NCBI GenBank assembly: GCA_046350655.1
Contig: JAXMAB010000004.1
Coordinates: 434,001 to 498,000, forward strand
Reading direction: 5' to 3'
DNA from: JAEUHO01 sp046350655
Lineage (GTDB): Bacteria > Planctomycetota > PLA2 > JAEUHO01
Length of the DNA: 64,000 bases
The notes below the pieces were generated by a model. That model worked only from the letters and a program-made list of their open reading frames with translations, searched no databases and was not told the DNA's origin. The stretch's first letter is position 1, and each line of letters starts with the position of its first letter. Of this stretch, positions 17,044-25,038 are shown in pieces. The position numbers were made by a program, and so were the translations under genes.

Positions 17044-17976
17044 TCAGCCGGTCGGTGGGGGCGGCGTCGGTGCGGCGGGGGCGGCGGGGGAAGGGGCGGC
17101 GGCGGGGTCGGCGGGGCGGGCGGGGGGCTTCGGGTGGCGGACCTCTTCCCACGAGAAGGCGAAGAGGCCACCGAGGAGGATGACGAGGCACGACGCGTAG
17201 ACCCAGACGAGGAGGACCGCGAGGGAGCCGGCGGCGCCGTAGACCGAGGCGACGTTGACGACGCCGAGGTAGCGCACGACGACGGTGCGGGCGACGAGGA
17301 GCAACGAGGACGTGATCGCGGCGCCGACGAGCGCGCGGCGCCAGGGCACTCGTCCGTCGGGGAGGACCTTGAAGACGAGCGCGAAGAGGAGGGTGAGGGT
17401 CGCGAGGGTCGCGGTCGGCTCGAGCCAGGGGAGCAGGCCGCCGGCGAGCGCGGGCGGGAGGTGGTCGGTGAGCCAGTCGCCGAAGCGCGCGATGCCGACG
17501 GACGCGGCCATCGCCGCCATGAGGAGCGTGCCGGTGACGATCACCATGGCGAACGAGACGAGGCGCTTGATCGCGAGGGCGAAGTACCAGCGGCGGGTCG
17601 AGCCGGTGCCCCAGATGACGTTGAGCGCGTGCTGGAGCTCGACGAACGTCAGCGAGGCGCCGAAGAAGAGCGCGCCGACGGCGAGCACGCGCGGGAGCGG
17701 TTGGGTGGCGCCCGAGGAGACGGCGCCGGCGATGACCGAGTCGATGGTCGCGGCGAGGCCGTCGCCGAGGTGGCGGGCGACCTGGGCGACGAGGCGGCCG
17801 CGGGCGACGTCTTCCCCGTAGGCGGTGCCGGCGACGAGGATCGCGGCGAGGAGGAGCGCGGGCAGCGAGAAGAGGGCGTAGAACGCGATGGACGCGGCGA
17901 GGCGCTGCGCGTGGAGGTCGGACCCGCGGACGAGCGTCCGCCAGCACGCCCGGGGGATCGCGAGGAGGAAGCCCAT
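17044..17976 (-). CDS. YihY/BrkB family inner-membrane protein
   Basis: The 310-residue product has about six membrane segments. Family features include LAASIAFYALFSLPALLL (segment 1), FVELQHALNVIWG (the conserved N-x-I-W after segment 3), LPDGRVPWRRALVGAAI and the closing YGAAGSLAVLLVWVYAS and LFAFSWEEV. The C-terminus is a Pro/Ala tail. The family was once called ribonuclease BN; members are membrane proteins of unclear function, and proposed transport roles remain unproven. ATG start, no overlap with neighbours. Confidence 0.92.
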   Translation of the reverse strand: MGFLLAIPRACWRTLVRGSDLHAQRLAASIAFYALFSLPALLLAAILVAGTAYGEDVARGRLVAQVARHLGDGLAATIDSVIAGAVSSGATQPLPRVLAVGALFFGASLTFVELQHALNVIWGTGSTRRWYFALAIKRLVSFAMVIVTGTLLMAAMAASVGIARFGDWLTDHLPPALAGGLLPWLEPTATLATLTLLFALVFKVLPDGRVPWRRALVGAAITSSLLLVARTVVVRYLGVVNVASVYGAAGSLAVLLVWVYASCLVILLGGLFAFSWEEVRHPKPPARPADPAAAPSPAAPAAPTPPPPTG

Positions 17977-18356
17977 CCGACGAGGTTCGCATGCCGTCGG
18001 CGGTCCGGCGTGGACGCGCCGCGCCGGCGTGGGCGGAGCGGGGCGTGGGCGGCGAGAGGGGGGGCGGCGTGCGGCAGAAGGGCGGCGGCGCCGCGGGAGC
18101 GATGTCAGATGCCGGTGGGGCGAGATTGGGGGCGGTCGGGGGGAGCGGACCGAAGGCCCGCGCGGGGGCGGATCGGGCGTCCGATCAGACCGGTGCGAGC
18201 GGGAGGGCCTCGACGCGGTCGTCTTGCGGTTGGTCGATCAGCAGGGCGACGAGGCGGCTGGCCTGGCGTTCGAGGCTGAGTGCGGTGCGGAGGTCTCGGT
18301 GGTCGCGGGCCACGCGGGTGATCGAGCGACTCGCAAGCCGGTTCGCGCTCGACGAG
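17977..18356. other. Left edge of accessory island; possible gene remnant
   Basis: Base composition shifts from very GC-rich to moderately GC-rich near 18,180. A copy of the dispersed repeat lies at about 18,147-18,170. From 18,310 down to 18,185 the minus strand reads as a plausible C-terminus (SLERQASRLVALLIDQPQDD followed by a stop), but no start or domain can be tied to it. It may be a truncated gene at the junction. Confidence 0.35.
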
Positions 18357-19298
18357 ATGTCGGGCCGCGAGCGAGGGGGCGTCACGAAGCTGCTGCTGGG
18401 CGAGGCGCCGTACGCGAGCACAGCGGCGGACCGGCGCGCGCAAAGCCTCGCACTGATCCTGCGCATCGTGGGCGCGTCGCGACGACCGGCGTCGCAACGA
18501 TCGATCGAAGTCGCGATGGCGAGCGGACTAGCAGCGTTCGATCGGGCGGTCGTTGTGCCACCGGGACTGGAGAAGATCGCACGGGTGTGGCAGACGATCG
18601 CGCTGCTCAAGACGCTGCGACAAGCGGGCGAGCGCGCTCTCCGAGCGATCCACGACGAGATCGAGGTCCGGCTGGCGCCGAGCATCGATGTCGCGGTGTC
18701 TTCGTTGGTCGAACGGCTGGTCGCACGCCTCGCGAAGATCGGGCTCGATGGTCGGACGGACCCCATAGATCGACTGGTCGCACGTCGAAGCGGGCGCCCG
18801 GCGTTTCCGCGCGCCTCGAGGGAGCCGGAAGACCCAGAGGATCACCTCGAGCACGCCCTCCGCTTGGTCGCGTGGGTCGCCGCAGTGGCGGCCTCGCCGT
18901 CTGGTCTTTCGCTCCTCAAGCAGGAACTCGCGACCGCTGGGCTGGGTCGCGGCGCATCTCTTCGGGACAGCGTGGACACGCTCTCTGAGATGCGGACTGC
19001 GCCGATCGCGACGATCGCACGCTGGCTCGTGCAGCAGCGAGCGCTCGCCCGGCACGACGCGGAGGCCGCCCGTCGGGGTCGATACCGGTACCGCGTGCTC
19101 GTCGATGAACTCGGCGTGGAGGCGCGCGGACGGTGCCCCCTCGCCGCGGTCGCCATCCGGATCGGCGCGACCCTCTCGCTGCTGCGTGACCTACGGCTCG
19201 TACGCGAGCGGCGGGCCGGCTTCATCCTTACGAAGCGAGGTCAGTCGAAGGCCGAGGACCTGGGACGGCGGTTCGCGACCGCTGAAGTGGGTCTCTGA
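18357..19298 (+). CDS. Island protein with C-terminal winged-helix-like domain
   Basis: The 313-residue frame starts at ATG (MSGRERGG); a GTG at 18318 in the same frame is an alternative, and further upstream the frame loses natural composition. The first 200 residues are predicted helical (RVWQTIALLKTLRQAGERAL, IDVAVSSLVERLVARLAKIG). The C-terminus YRVLVDELGV...LLRDLRLVRERRAGFILTKR resembles a winged helix: helix-turn-helix, then a two-strand wing and basic residues. It may be a DNA-binding regulator or effector of the island. Codon use is less GC-rich than in the flanks. No close family recognised. Confidence 0.6.
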   Translation: MSGRERGGVTKLLLGEAPYASTAADRRAQSLALILRIVGASRRPASQRSIEVAMASGLAAFDRAVVVPPGLEKIARVWQTIALLKTLRQAGERALRAIHDEIEVRLAPSIDVAVSSLVERLVARLAKIGLDGRTDPIDRLVARRSGRPAFPRASREPEDPEDHLEHALRLVAWVAAVAASPSGLSLLKQELATAGLGRGASLRDSVDTLSEMRTAPIATIARWLVQQRALARHDAEAARRGRYRYRVLVDELGVEARGRCPLAAVAIRIGATLSLLRDLRLVRERRAGFILTKRGQSKAEDLGRRFATAEVGL

Positions 19299-19786
19299 CC
19301 GCTGGACCGCTGGATCAGTGACTCGCCTCGAGGGAGATGAGGAGAGAACGTTCCGGACACGGGGTCGGGGTTGGGAGCCACCTCCGCGCTCCGGCGCGGG
19401 AGGGGCCGGAGAGCATGGCGAGAGGGTCGGCTGGGGATTCGCGCGCAGAGGCCAAATCCTCGGGGCTCCGGGGGTGTGACGGCTGGCGCGGGGCTGCGGG
19501 GCGAGGGGATGTCGGCGGGGGTGATGCGGTGGGCGGCGGCCGGCGGCGGGGGGACGGTGATGTCGGTCACTGTCTGGATGCTATCGTCTGGGGACGGTCA
19601 AGGCAGCACGGATGGCCGCATGACGTGATTCAGGGGTACCGGAACGGGGCGCACAACCTTGGCACGACCTGGTGCCAGGACCCGCCGTTGTCCGTCCGGG
19701 CGTACCGCTAGTTGGACCGCATCGGGGGCGCGGCTGGCGCTAGGCTACGGGCCTTCGCTCAGGTCCCCACGGTGGCCATACCACTC
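19299..19786. other. Gap inside the island with no supported gene
   Basis: No frame with natural composition or a good ribosome-binding site was found. Short frames of about 100 residues on both strands look accidental. The promoter of the PP-loop/phosphotransferase pair should lie here; I see no convincing -35/-10 pair. Confidence 0.4.
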
Positions 19787-20659
19787 ATGCCCGACCACAC
19801 AGCCCGACTCGTCAGATTCGAGGAACTCTGTGCCCGCGTAGGGCGTGGCGAGGGCATGACGGCCCTGCCCCCAGATGTCGCCGCCGCGCTGTGTGGCGCG
19901 CCGCGCCCCATCGCGCTCACGGACTTCGCAGGGCGCGACAGCGTAGCAGCCGCGATTCGCTGGATGGAGCAGCAGGAGGTCGGAACGCTGGTTCCGGTGG
20001 GAGATGCAGTCCCGACTCGCTACGGGGACTGGTCCTTCTACGAGTCCAACTGGCGGTCGATGCGCGAGCAGGTCGCGCTTCGGTTCCCCCGCGTGCGTGT
20101 GGCCCCGTGGTTCATCATGGAGGACACAGACGCTTGGCGGCTCCTGAATGGGCGCTACATCAACGAACTGATCGAGACGTTCGGGTTCTTCACACCTTGC
20201 CTCGGCTGTCATCTGCACTTCTACATGATGCGAGCTGTCCTGGCCAAGGTGGTCGGAGCCTCCGTCCTGATCTCAGGCGAGAAGGAACTGCACAAGAACG
20301 GCAAGCGGAAGGCAAACCAGACACAGGAAGCGGTGGACAGCTATCGCCGGTTCAGCGAGGCGCATGGCGTCCGTCAGGAGTTCCCCATCCACAAGGTGGC
20401 CTCCGAGTCGGAGATGGCGCGCCTGCTCGACAGCGGTTGGAGCGAGGGCGAACGACAGCTCTCTTGTGTCATGAGCGGCAACGACCAGGGTCGGCGAGGC
20501 GAGTTGCTCATGACTCCAGAGCAGATCGCTGCCTACATGGAGCGCTTCGCGGTCCCCCTCGCATCCAACATCGTGCGTCTTCGGCGGGAGGGCATTGTGG
20601 GGCAGGAACTGCAGCGACGGGTGGACGAAACAGTTTCGACGCTGCTGGGCAAGCGATGA
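19787..20659 (+). CDS. PP-loop ATPase-like protein of the viperin island
   Basis: The 290-residue product starts at ATG (MPDHTARLVRF); an in-frame TTG at 19712 is possible but poorer. LTDFAGRDSVAAAIRW (about residues 44-59) looks like a variant N-type PP-loop (usual S-G-G-x-D-S) used by enzymes that adenylate a substrate and release pyrophosphate. Near residue 145, TPCLGCHLHFYMMRAVLAK has C-x-x-C before a helix, and GASVLISGEKELHKNGKRKA follows; a third Cys lies in RQLSCVMSGN. This arrangement recalls PP-loop tRNA-thiolation and PAPS-reductase-like enzymes, the latter known from phosphorothioation and BREX defence. The stop overlaps the start of the phosphotransferase (ATGA). Substrate unknown. 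Confidence 0.72.
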   Translation: MPDHTARLVRFEELCARVGRGEGMTALPPDVAAALCGAPRPIALTDFAGRDSVAAAIRWMEQQEVGTLVPVGDAVPTRYGDWSFYESNWRSMREQVALRFPRVRVAPWFIMEDTDAWRLLNGRYINELIETFGFFTPCLGCHLHFYMMRAVLAKVVGASVLISGEKELHKNGKRKANQTQEAVDSYRRFSEAHGVRQEFPIHKVASESEMARLLDSGWSEGERQLSCVMSGNDQGRRGELLMTPEQIAAYMERFAVPLASNIVRLRREGIVGQELQRRVDETVSTLLGKR

Positions 20660-22461
20660 CCTCCGCCAGCCGCCAGGGCGGGACCGGAGGGCGTGTAGGA
20701 GGCAAGGCGGCGGTGTGGATCCGCCTTGCGCAGGCCGGGCTCCCAGTTCCAGCGGGCTTCGTCATCGATGCTGATGCGGAGCTCGGCGACGCGATGATTG
20801 AGGAACAGCTGGCGCGGCTACGCAGGCAGAGTGGCGCCCAGTTCGTTGCGGTCAGGTCCTCCGGTGTTGGAGAGGATGGGTCGACGCTGGCGCTGGCGGG
20901 CCTGTTCGAGTCGTTCCTTCGCGTCCCAGCATCCCCAGGCGACGTGCTGGCCGCTGTGGCGAAGTGCCGCGCGCTTGGCGCGTCGGCACGTGCCATGTCT
21001 GCCGTTGGGAGAGCCGTTCCCATGGGCGTGCTGGTGCAGGAGATGGTGGAGCCGACGCACTCTGGAGTCCTGTTCACACGCGATCCGCTCGGTGAAGTGG
21101 AGGGCATGATCGTAGAGGCCGTGACGGGTCACCTCGGCCGCTTGGTGGACGGGCAGTCGATCGGCATGAGATGGATCTTGGAGGACCACACGGATCCTCC
21201 TGCCGAGTTCGCCGCTCTCGAGAGCAAGACGTTGCGCGCGCTGGCCACAAAGGTGCATGCGGTCCTCGGGGAGCCAGCAGACATCGAGTGGGCGTTCCTG
21301 AACGGTCGCTACGTCATCCTCCAGGCGCGTCCGATTACTGGACAAATCGATGTGCCTCGCGGCGCTCTCGAGTTGGTTCCAACGCTGGCCGACGCAGTCG
21401 ATAGACTGCCGGCGGCCGTAGCGCAACACGACAAGGTTGGTCTCCGCCTCCTCGCTGCGGAGTTGTGCATCCCGATTTCCCAAGGCCTCGTAGGACTCGC
21501 TCGGACTCCGCGCGAAGCGAGCATAGCCGCCGCCGCCCAGACCATCGCGGGGTGGGGTGAGTTCATCGCTGTCCTGCTGCATCCGTTCCACCTGAACGGT
21601 TCGGTGTTCCGAACGTTCGGCACAGGGCCAACCGCCTTGGCCAGCCTGAACCAGTTCGTTCAGGCAGTGGGAGCGAAGCACGAGCGCTTCGCCTTTCTAC
21701 TCAAGGAGTTGCAGGAGACAGCATCTACGGGTGTGGCCGTGACGCTGCCGGACGGATCCGTAAGGGTCGAACTCGTGCATGGGCACTTCGTGACGAAGGG
21801 TCTTGAGGATCCCACTGTGTACGTACTGGACCCGAGTGGCAACGTCCAAGTCCATCTTCCGGGCCGGCAGACGTTTGCAGTGCAACTCGTCGGGGGCGTC
21901 AAGGCCCGGGTCTCGGTAGATCGCCCCATCAGCGCGAGCGCGAGCCAACTGGCAGAGATCAGGCGCGCGGCGGCTGGACTGGCGGAGCGCCACCAGGGCG
22001 CAGGCGTGGAATTCGGCTTCACGCCGCAGGGGGATTTCTTCCTCGTTGACATCTATCAGGGTCCGACCAGTTTGCCGACTGAGCAACAGAATGTGCTGAG
22101 CCACGGTCGTGTGGTTGGGCGGGTCCGCCAGTTGCGATTGCCTCCCGACGCCGTGGAGGCTAGCATCGAACGGCATGCCCACTCGCGGAGGTCTACTGAG
22201 ACCGCGGTTCGTGCGGAACCCGAGATCCTGGTGACAGCGAGGCCGCTCCACATCCTCGACAGTCTTGTCTACGAGGCTGCTCCCGGTTCGCTAGGGTTCA
22301 TCTTCGATGGCGGAGCGCTCCTCTGCCACCTGGCGGTGGTGATGCGCGAGCACGGTGTCCCGGGACTCATCATGCCCGACGCGACGCGGCAGTTCCGTGA
22401 CGGGGATCGAATCGTGCTGGATACGCGCCCGGGGTCACCCGCTGGAGTCACGCGCCTCTGA
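20656..22461 (+). CDS. PEP-synthase / rifampin-phosphotransferase-like dikinase
   Basis: The product is 601 residues. The N-terminus is a PPDK-type ATP-grasp domain: GGKAAVWIRLAQAGLPVPAG, AVRSSGVGEDGSTLALAGLF, LVQEMVEPTHSGVLFTRDP and DIEWAFLNGRYVILQARPI. The C-terminus is a swivelling phosphohistidine domain: FIFDGGALLCHLAVVMREHG followed by VPGLI, where the usual T-S-H is L-C-H but the His is kept. The middle (about 240-500) matches no domain I know and replaces the PEP/pyruvate TIM barrel, as in rifampin phosphotransferase. It should move phosphate from ATP via His to a small molecule. The start is coupled to the PP-loop gene and its 3' end overlaps the viperin gene by 27 bp, tail to tail. 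Confidence 0.82.
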   Translation: MTSASRQGGTGGRVGGKAAVWIRLAQAGLPVPAGFVIDADAELGDAMIEEQLARLRRQSGAQFVAVRSSGVGEDGSTLALAGLFESFLRVPASPGDVLAAVAKCRALGASARAMSAVGRAVPMGVLVQEMVEPTHSGVLFTRDPLGEVEGMIVEAVTGHLGRLVDGQSIGMRWILEDHTDPPAEFAALESKTLRALATKVHAVLGEPADIEWAFLNGRYVILQARPITGQIDVPRGALELVPTLADAVDRLPAAVAQHDKVGLRLLAAELCIPISQGLVGLARTPREASIAAAAQTIAGWGEFIAVLLHPFHLNGSVFRTFGTGPTALASLNQFVQAVGAKHERFAFLLKELQETASTGVAVTLPDGSVRVELVHGHFVTKGLEDPTVYVLDPSGNVQVHLPGRQTFAVQLVGGVKARVSVDRPISASASQLAEIRRAAAGLAERHQGAGVEFGFTPQGDFFLVDIYQGPTSLPTEQQNVLSHGRVVGRVRQLRLPPDAVEASIERHAHSRRSTETAVRAEPEILVTARPLHILDSLVYEAAPGSLGFIFDGGALLCHLAVVMREHGVPGLIMPDATRQFRDGDRIVLDTRPGSPAGVTRL

Positions 22462-23343
22462 AGCGGGACCCCAATCGTAGATGCCATTGCGGTCCAGAAA
22501 GCCTCTCGTATCCCAGCCCACTTGGCGGAGCGCCTCCCAGACGCCGACTTGGAGCAGGGAGTCCGTGTAGACATGTCGGCCGGTCTTGTTGTGGAAGAGC
22601 CGTCCGAGCGCGTCGAGCATGAGGTAGGTTCCCGTGAGGTCCTGGTTGTCTTCAGGCACTGGGCCGAGCCCCTCCGCCGCGAGCTCGCGATGGCGGTCGA
22701 TCCACTGCTCGAACTCCTCTCGAGTCACCAGGAGCGGTTCGACCTCGCCGTCGTTCTGGCCGCGCACCGGCAGAACTTGGAACACCTTCCAGCGCGCGGG
22801 CCGAAGCCGACGGATCAGGCCGCGCATGTCGTCGTGTAGGTTCAGCCGGGTCACGACTGTGTTGATCTTGAGCCGGAGGTTCGGAATCCGGGCCAGCTCC
22901 TCCCATCTCTGAATGCAGAGGGCGTGGAACTTCGCGTTTCCGCGCCCCATGGCCGCCATCACGTGGGGGTCCGCAGCGTCGATGCTGACCGATACCCAAT
23001 CCAAGTACGGTACGACACGCTCCCGATACGCCGGGTCGAGTCGCGTTCCGTTCGTCACCAGCATTGTGACCAGGCCGAGTTCCTTGGCATGCCGGATGAG
23101 CTCGGGCAAGTGCGGGCACAGCGTGGGCTCGCCCCCGACGAACGTGACCTTCTCCGTGCCCGCTTCCCTGAGCACATCGAGGACCCGCAGCGCCTGATCC
23201 TGCGCGAGGACAGTCGGGATGTCCCGAAACGTTGCGTAGCAGTAACTGCACTTGAGATTGCAGTCGGGCCAGAGATGCCAAGACACGTTGATGGGGATGG
23301 GCAGGCCATCCGGTCCAGCCGTCATCCAGTCATCGCGCCTCAA
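22435..23343 (-). CDS. Prokaryotic viperin homologue (radical SAM ddhNTP synthase)
   Basis: The 302-residue product starts at TTG with GGAGG five bases upstream, overlapping the DHH stop; an ATG at 23325 is the alternative. INVSWHLWPDCNLKCSYCYA carries the C-x3-C-x2-C cluster (Cys28, 32, 35) binding [4Fe-4S]/SAM; VTFVGGEPTL is the GGE motif. Viperin-specific matches follow in order: LRLKINTVVTRLN, ARWKVFQVLPVRGQN, EFEQWIDRH, VPEDNQDLTGTYLMLDALG, and the C-terminal LLQVGVWEAL and FLDRNGIYDW, aligning with human viperin KINSV, RWKVFQCL and VPESNQ. Viperins convert CTP, GTP or UTP to 3'-deoxy-3',4'-didehydro chain terminators that block viral RNA synthesis. No N-terminal amphipathic helix. High confidence in family; nucleotide preference unknown. 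Confidence 0.9.
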   Translation of the reverse strand: MRRDDWMTAGPDGLPIPINVSWHLWPDCNLKCSYCYATFRDIPTVLAQDQALRVLDVLREAGTEKVTFVGGEPTLCPHLPELIRHAKELGLVTMLVTNGTRLDPAYRERVVPYLDWVSVSIDAADPHVMAAMGRGNAKFHALCIQRWEELARIPNLRLKINTVVTRLNLHDDMRGLIRRLRPARWKVFQVLPVRGQNDGEVEPLLVTREEFEQWIDRHRELAAEGLGPVPEDNQDLTGTYLMLDALGRLFHNKTGRHVYTDSLLQVGVWEALRQVGWDTRGFLDRNGIYDWGPASEARDSSG

Positions 23344-24254
23344 GCTGGCCTCCGGTAGTCAACCATGCGTGCGACGAGCTGCTTTCGAAGCATGGCGGGC
23401 TCGGCCCGAGCGATCGCACCGTGGAACCTAAGTTGAGTGCACCTCTCCACCCAAGAGCGAACGCCCGGGTCGAGCGCGACGAGAGCCGAGATCGAGCGAA
23501 TCGGGTCCACGAGGTTGATGAGAGCGCGGCCTGCAAGCCCACTGGCCTCGAGATCCCCGGCAAGTTCAAGGGCTCCAGGGAACTCGAGTTGCGCGAGCCT
23601 GAATGCACCATCAGGATGCTCGAAGGTCTTGGTCTCCCGGCGAATGGCCGCGCCAAGGTCCGCCTGAATCTCCGCCCGCCGCGCCTCGAACTGCGCAGCT
23701 AGCATGCCCTCCGGAAGCGGGTGAGATCCCTGGAGCGCTGTGGCTGCTGCGATGTCACGCTTCGACGTCACGGAACCCCGCAGGCACTGCGTGTTGGACT
23801 GAATGCCAGCTTGCAGGAGGATGGCCGAGGAGGAACTGGGCAGGAATCCGGCCTCGGCAAAGCGCTCATGGACGAGGGTCGCGGCGGCCCCGACCTCCGC
23901 GATCCGGATGCTGGCCTTGGGGAAGTACGTGCTGGGGTCGCCATGCACGCGATGGTCGATCACCTCCAGCACTGCGCCCGGGGCAACGAAGGAGGGGAGG
24001 CCCGGCAGGGCGCTCATGTCGACGAGGACAACGCCCGCATAGTCGGGAGGAGGAGTTGCGGGGATGCTGCATCTGACCTGGGCCAGCACGTGCCGCGCTT
24101 CGGCGTCCGGACGGCCGGCGAGGACGGCTACTGCCGGCGTCCCGCACCCTCGCAGGAGCTCGGCATACGCTACGGCGCAGCCGGCGCCATCGAGGTCGGG
24201 ATCAACCTTGGCCGTCACGATGAGGGGCGGACGCATGTAGCGCAGCGGTTCCAC
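23340..24254 (-). CDS. DHH-family phosphoesterase of the viperin island
   Basis: The 304-residue product starts at GTG (24254); ATG at 24236 is an alternative that keeps all motifs. VTAKVDPDLDGAGCAVAYAE is DHH motif I, GVVLVDMSALPGLPSF motif II, and LEVIDHRVHGDPSTYF motif III (D-H-R in place of D-H-H). These are metal-binding Asp/His sites of the DHH superfamily, which includes manganese inorganic pyrophosphatase, NrnA and cyclic-dinucleotide hydrolases. The C-terminus lacks a clear DHHA1 G-G-G-H motif. It is co-translated with the viperin (TTGA overlap). Plausible roles are removing the pyrophosphate product, trimming a nucleotide, or protecting the host; all are inference. Confidence 0.8.
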   Translation of the reverse strand: MEPLRYMRPPLIVTAKVDPDLDGAGCAVAYAELLRGCGTPAVAVLAGRPDAEARHVLAQVRCSIPATPPPDYAGVVLVDMSALPGLPSFVAPGAVLEVIDHRVHGDPSTYFPKASIRIAEVGAAATLVHERFAEAGFLPSSSSAILLQAGIQSNTQCLRGSVTSKRDIAAATALQGSHPLPEGMLAAQFEARRAEIQADLGAAIRRETKTFEHPDGAFRLAQLEFPGALELAGDLEASGLAGRALINLVDPIRSISALVALDPGVRSWVERCTQLRFHGAIARAEPAMLRKQLVARMVDYRRPA

Positions 24255-24367
24255 GGGAGCGCCCCAGTGTAGGGGAAGCGGAGCCGGTGAGGCATCGCCC
24301 TTACAATTCCGAGCCCTTCCAACGGGGCCCGGGTAGGCCCTGTGGGTGGCGACGTCTTGGAGGGCGC

Positions 24368-24868
24368 ATGGGCGAGCGCTGGCTGTATCGGCGGTGGCTG
24401 TGGTCTACGTCGGGCAGGCTGTTCGTACCTGCCCTGGCATTTGCGGCCGCATGCCTGGGCGTCTTCTTGGAGGACCTCGAGGCCGCTGCGCGCGTGACGG
24501 TCATGGTGGGCGCAGCCAGTGCTGTGTTCCTCGACCTGCGTGCCCGTGGCGAGGCGACACTGGCGTTCGAGCGGCTGGCCACGGACTTCAACGGGCGATA
24601 CGTGGCCCTGCGGAGTGACCTGTGGGCAGAGGTGGGAGGTGGGGGCCAGGCAGTGAGCCCGCGTCGCGAGGCGATCCTTACCGACTACCTCATCCTCTGT
24701 GCCGAGGAGTACCTGTTCTTCTCGATGGGGTTGATCCCGCCCATCGTGTGGACCTCGTGGCGTCAGGGGATGTCCGCCGTCGTCAACGCCAGTCCGCGGG
24801 TGCGCACGTTTTGCGAGGAAGAGGTCCGGCGCGGGTCGTACTACGGGTTCACGCTGCCGCCCCCGTAG
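24368..24868 (+). CDS. Small membrane protein at the right end of the island
   Basis: The 166-residue product starts at ATG, preceded by GGAGG; 27 in-frame residues upstream look untranslated. One hydrophobic segment pair (LFVPALAFAAACLGVFL, VTVMVGAASAVFLDL; about 17-60) would anchor it, leaving a C-terminal cytoplasmic part with LCAEEYLFFSMGLIPPIVWT and EEVRRGSYYGF. This Glu-rich helix followed by V-W-x-x-W resembles small membrane proteins of the DUF4760 type; the match is weak. It is divergent from the DHH-viperin pair, with about 110 bp between starts. Possibly a membrane effector of the island. Confidence 0.6.
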   Translation: MGERWLYRRWLWSTSGRLFVPALAFAAACLGVFLEDLEAAARVTVMVGAASAVFLDLRARGEATLAFERLATDFNGRYVALRSDLWAEVGGGGQAVSPRREAILTDYLILCAEEYLFFSMGLIPPIVWTSWRQGMSAVVNASPRVRTFCEEEVRRGSYYGFTLPPP

Positions 24869-25038
24869 CGGAGGGGACGGGCTGAGGGCGTCGCACCTTC
24901 CGATGGCATGCGTACCAGGGGCGAGGGTGTTCGACACTGAGTTGCCCTCGGGGCGCAACGTACTCCGCGCGTCCTGATGGGGAGGGGCGTCTCTGCCTTG
25001 GCCACCGGGGGCGCTTCCTACGCCCAGCCCCCGACCCT

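Noticed and set aside
18185..18310. Minus-strand reading that looks like a protein C-terminus
   Set aside because: The plus strand reads equally well in another frame; no domain or start, so only mentioned as a possible remnant.
19405..19420. GGAGAGCAT similar to the tRNA-Sec 3' end, considered as a distal attachment site
   Set aside because: Only nine matching bases; too short to count as an att repeat.
19241..19711. Short ORFs in the gap before the PP-loop gene
   Set aside because: No ribosome-binding site, low-complexity Gly/Arg or Pro/Ala composition.
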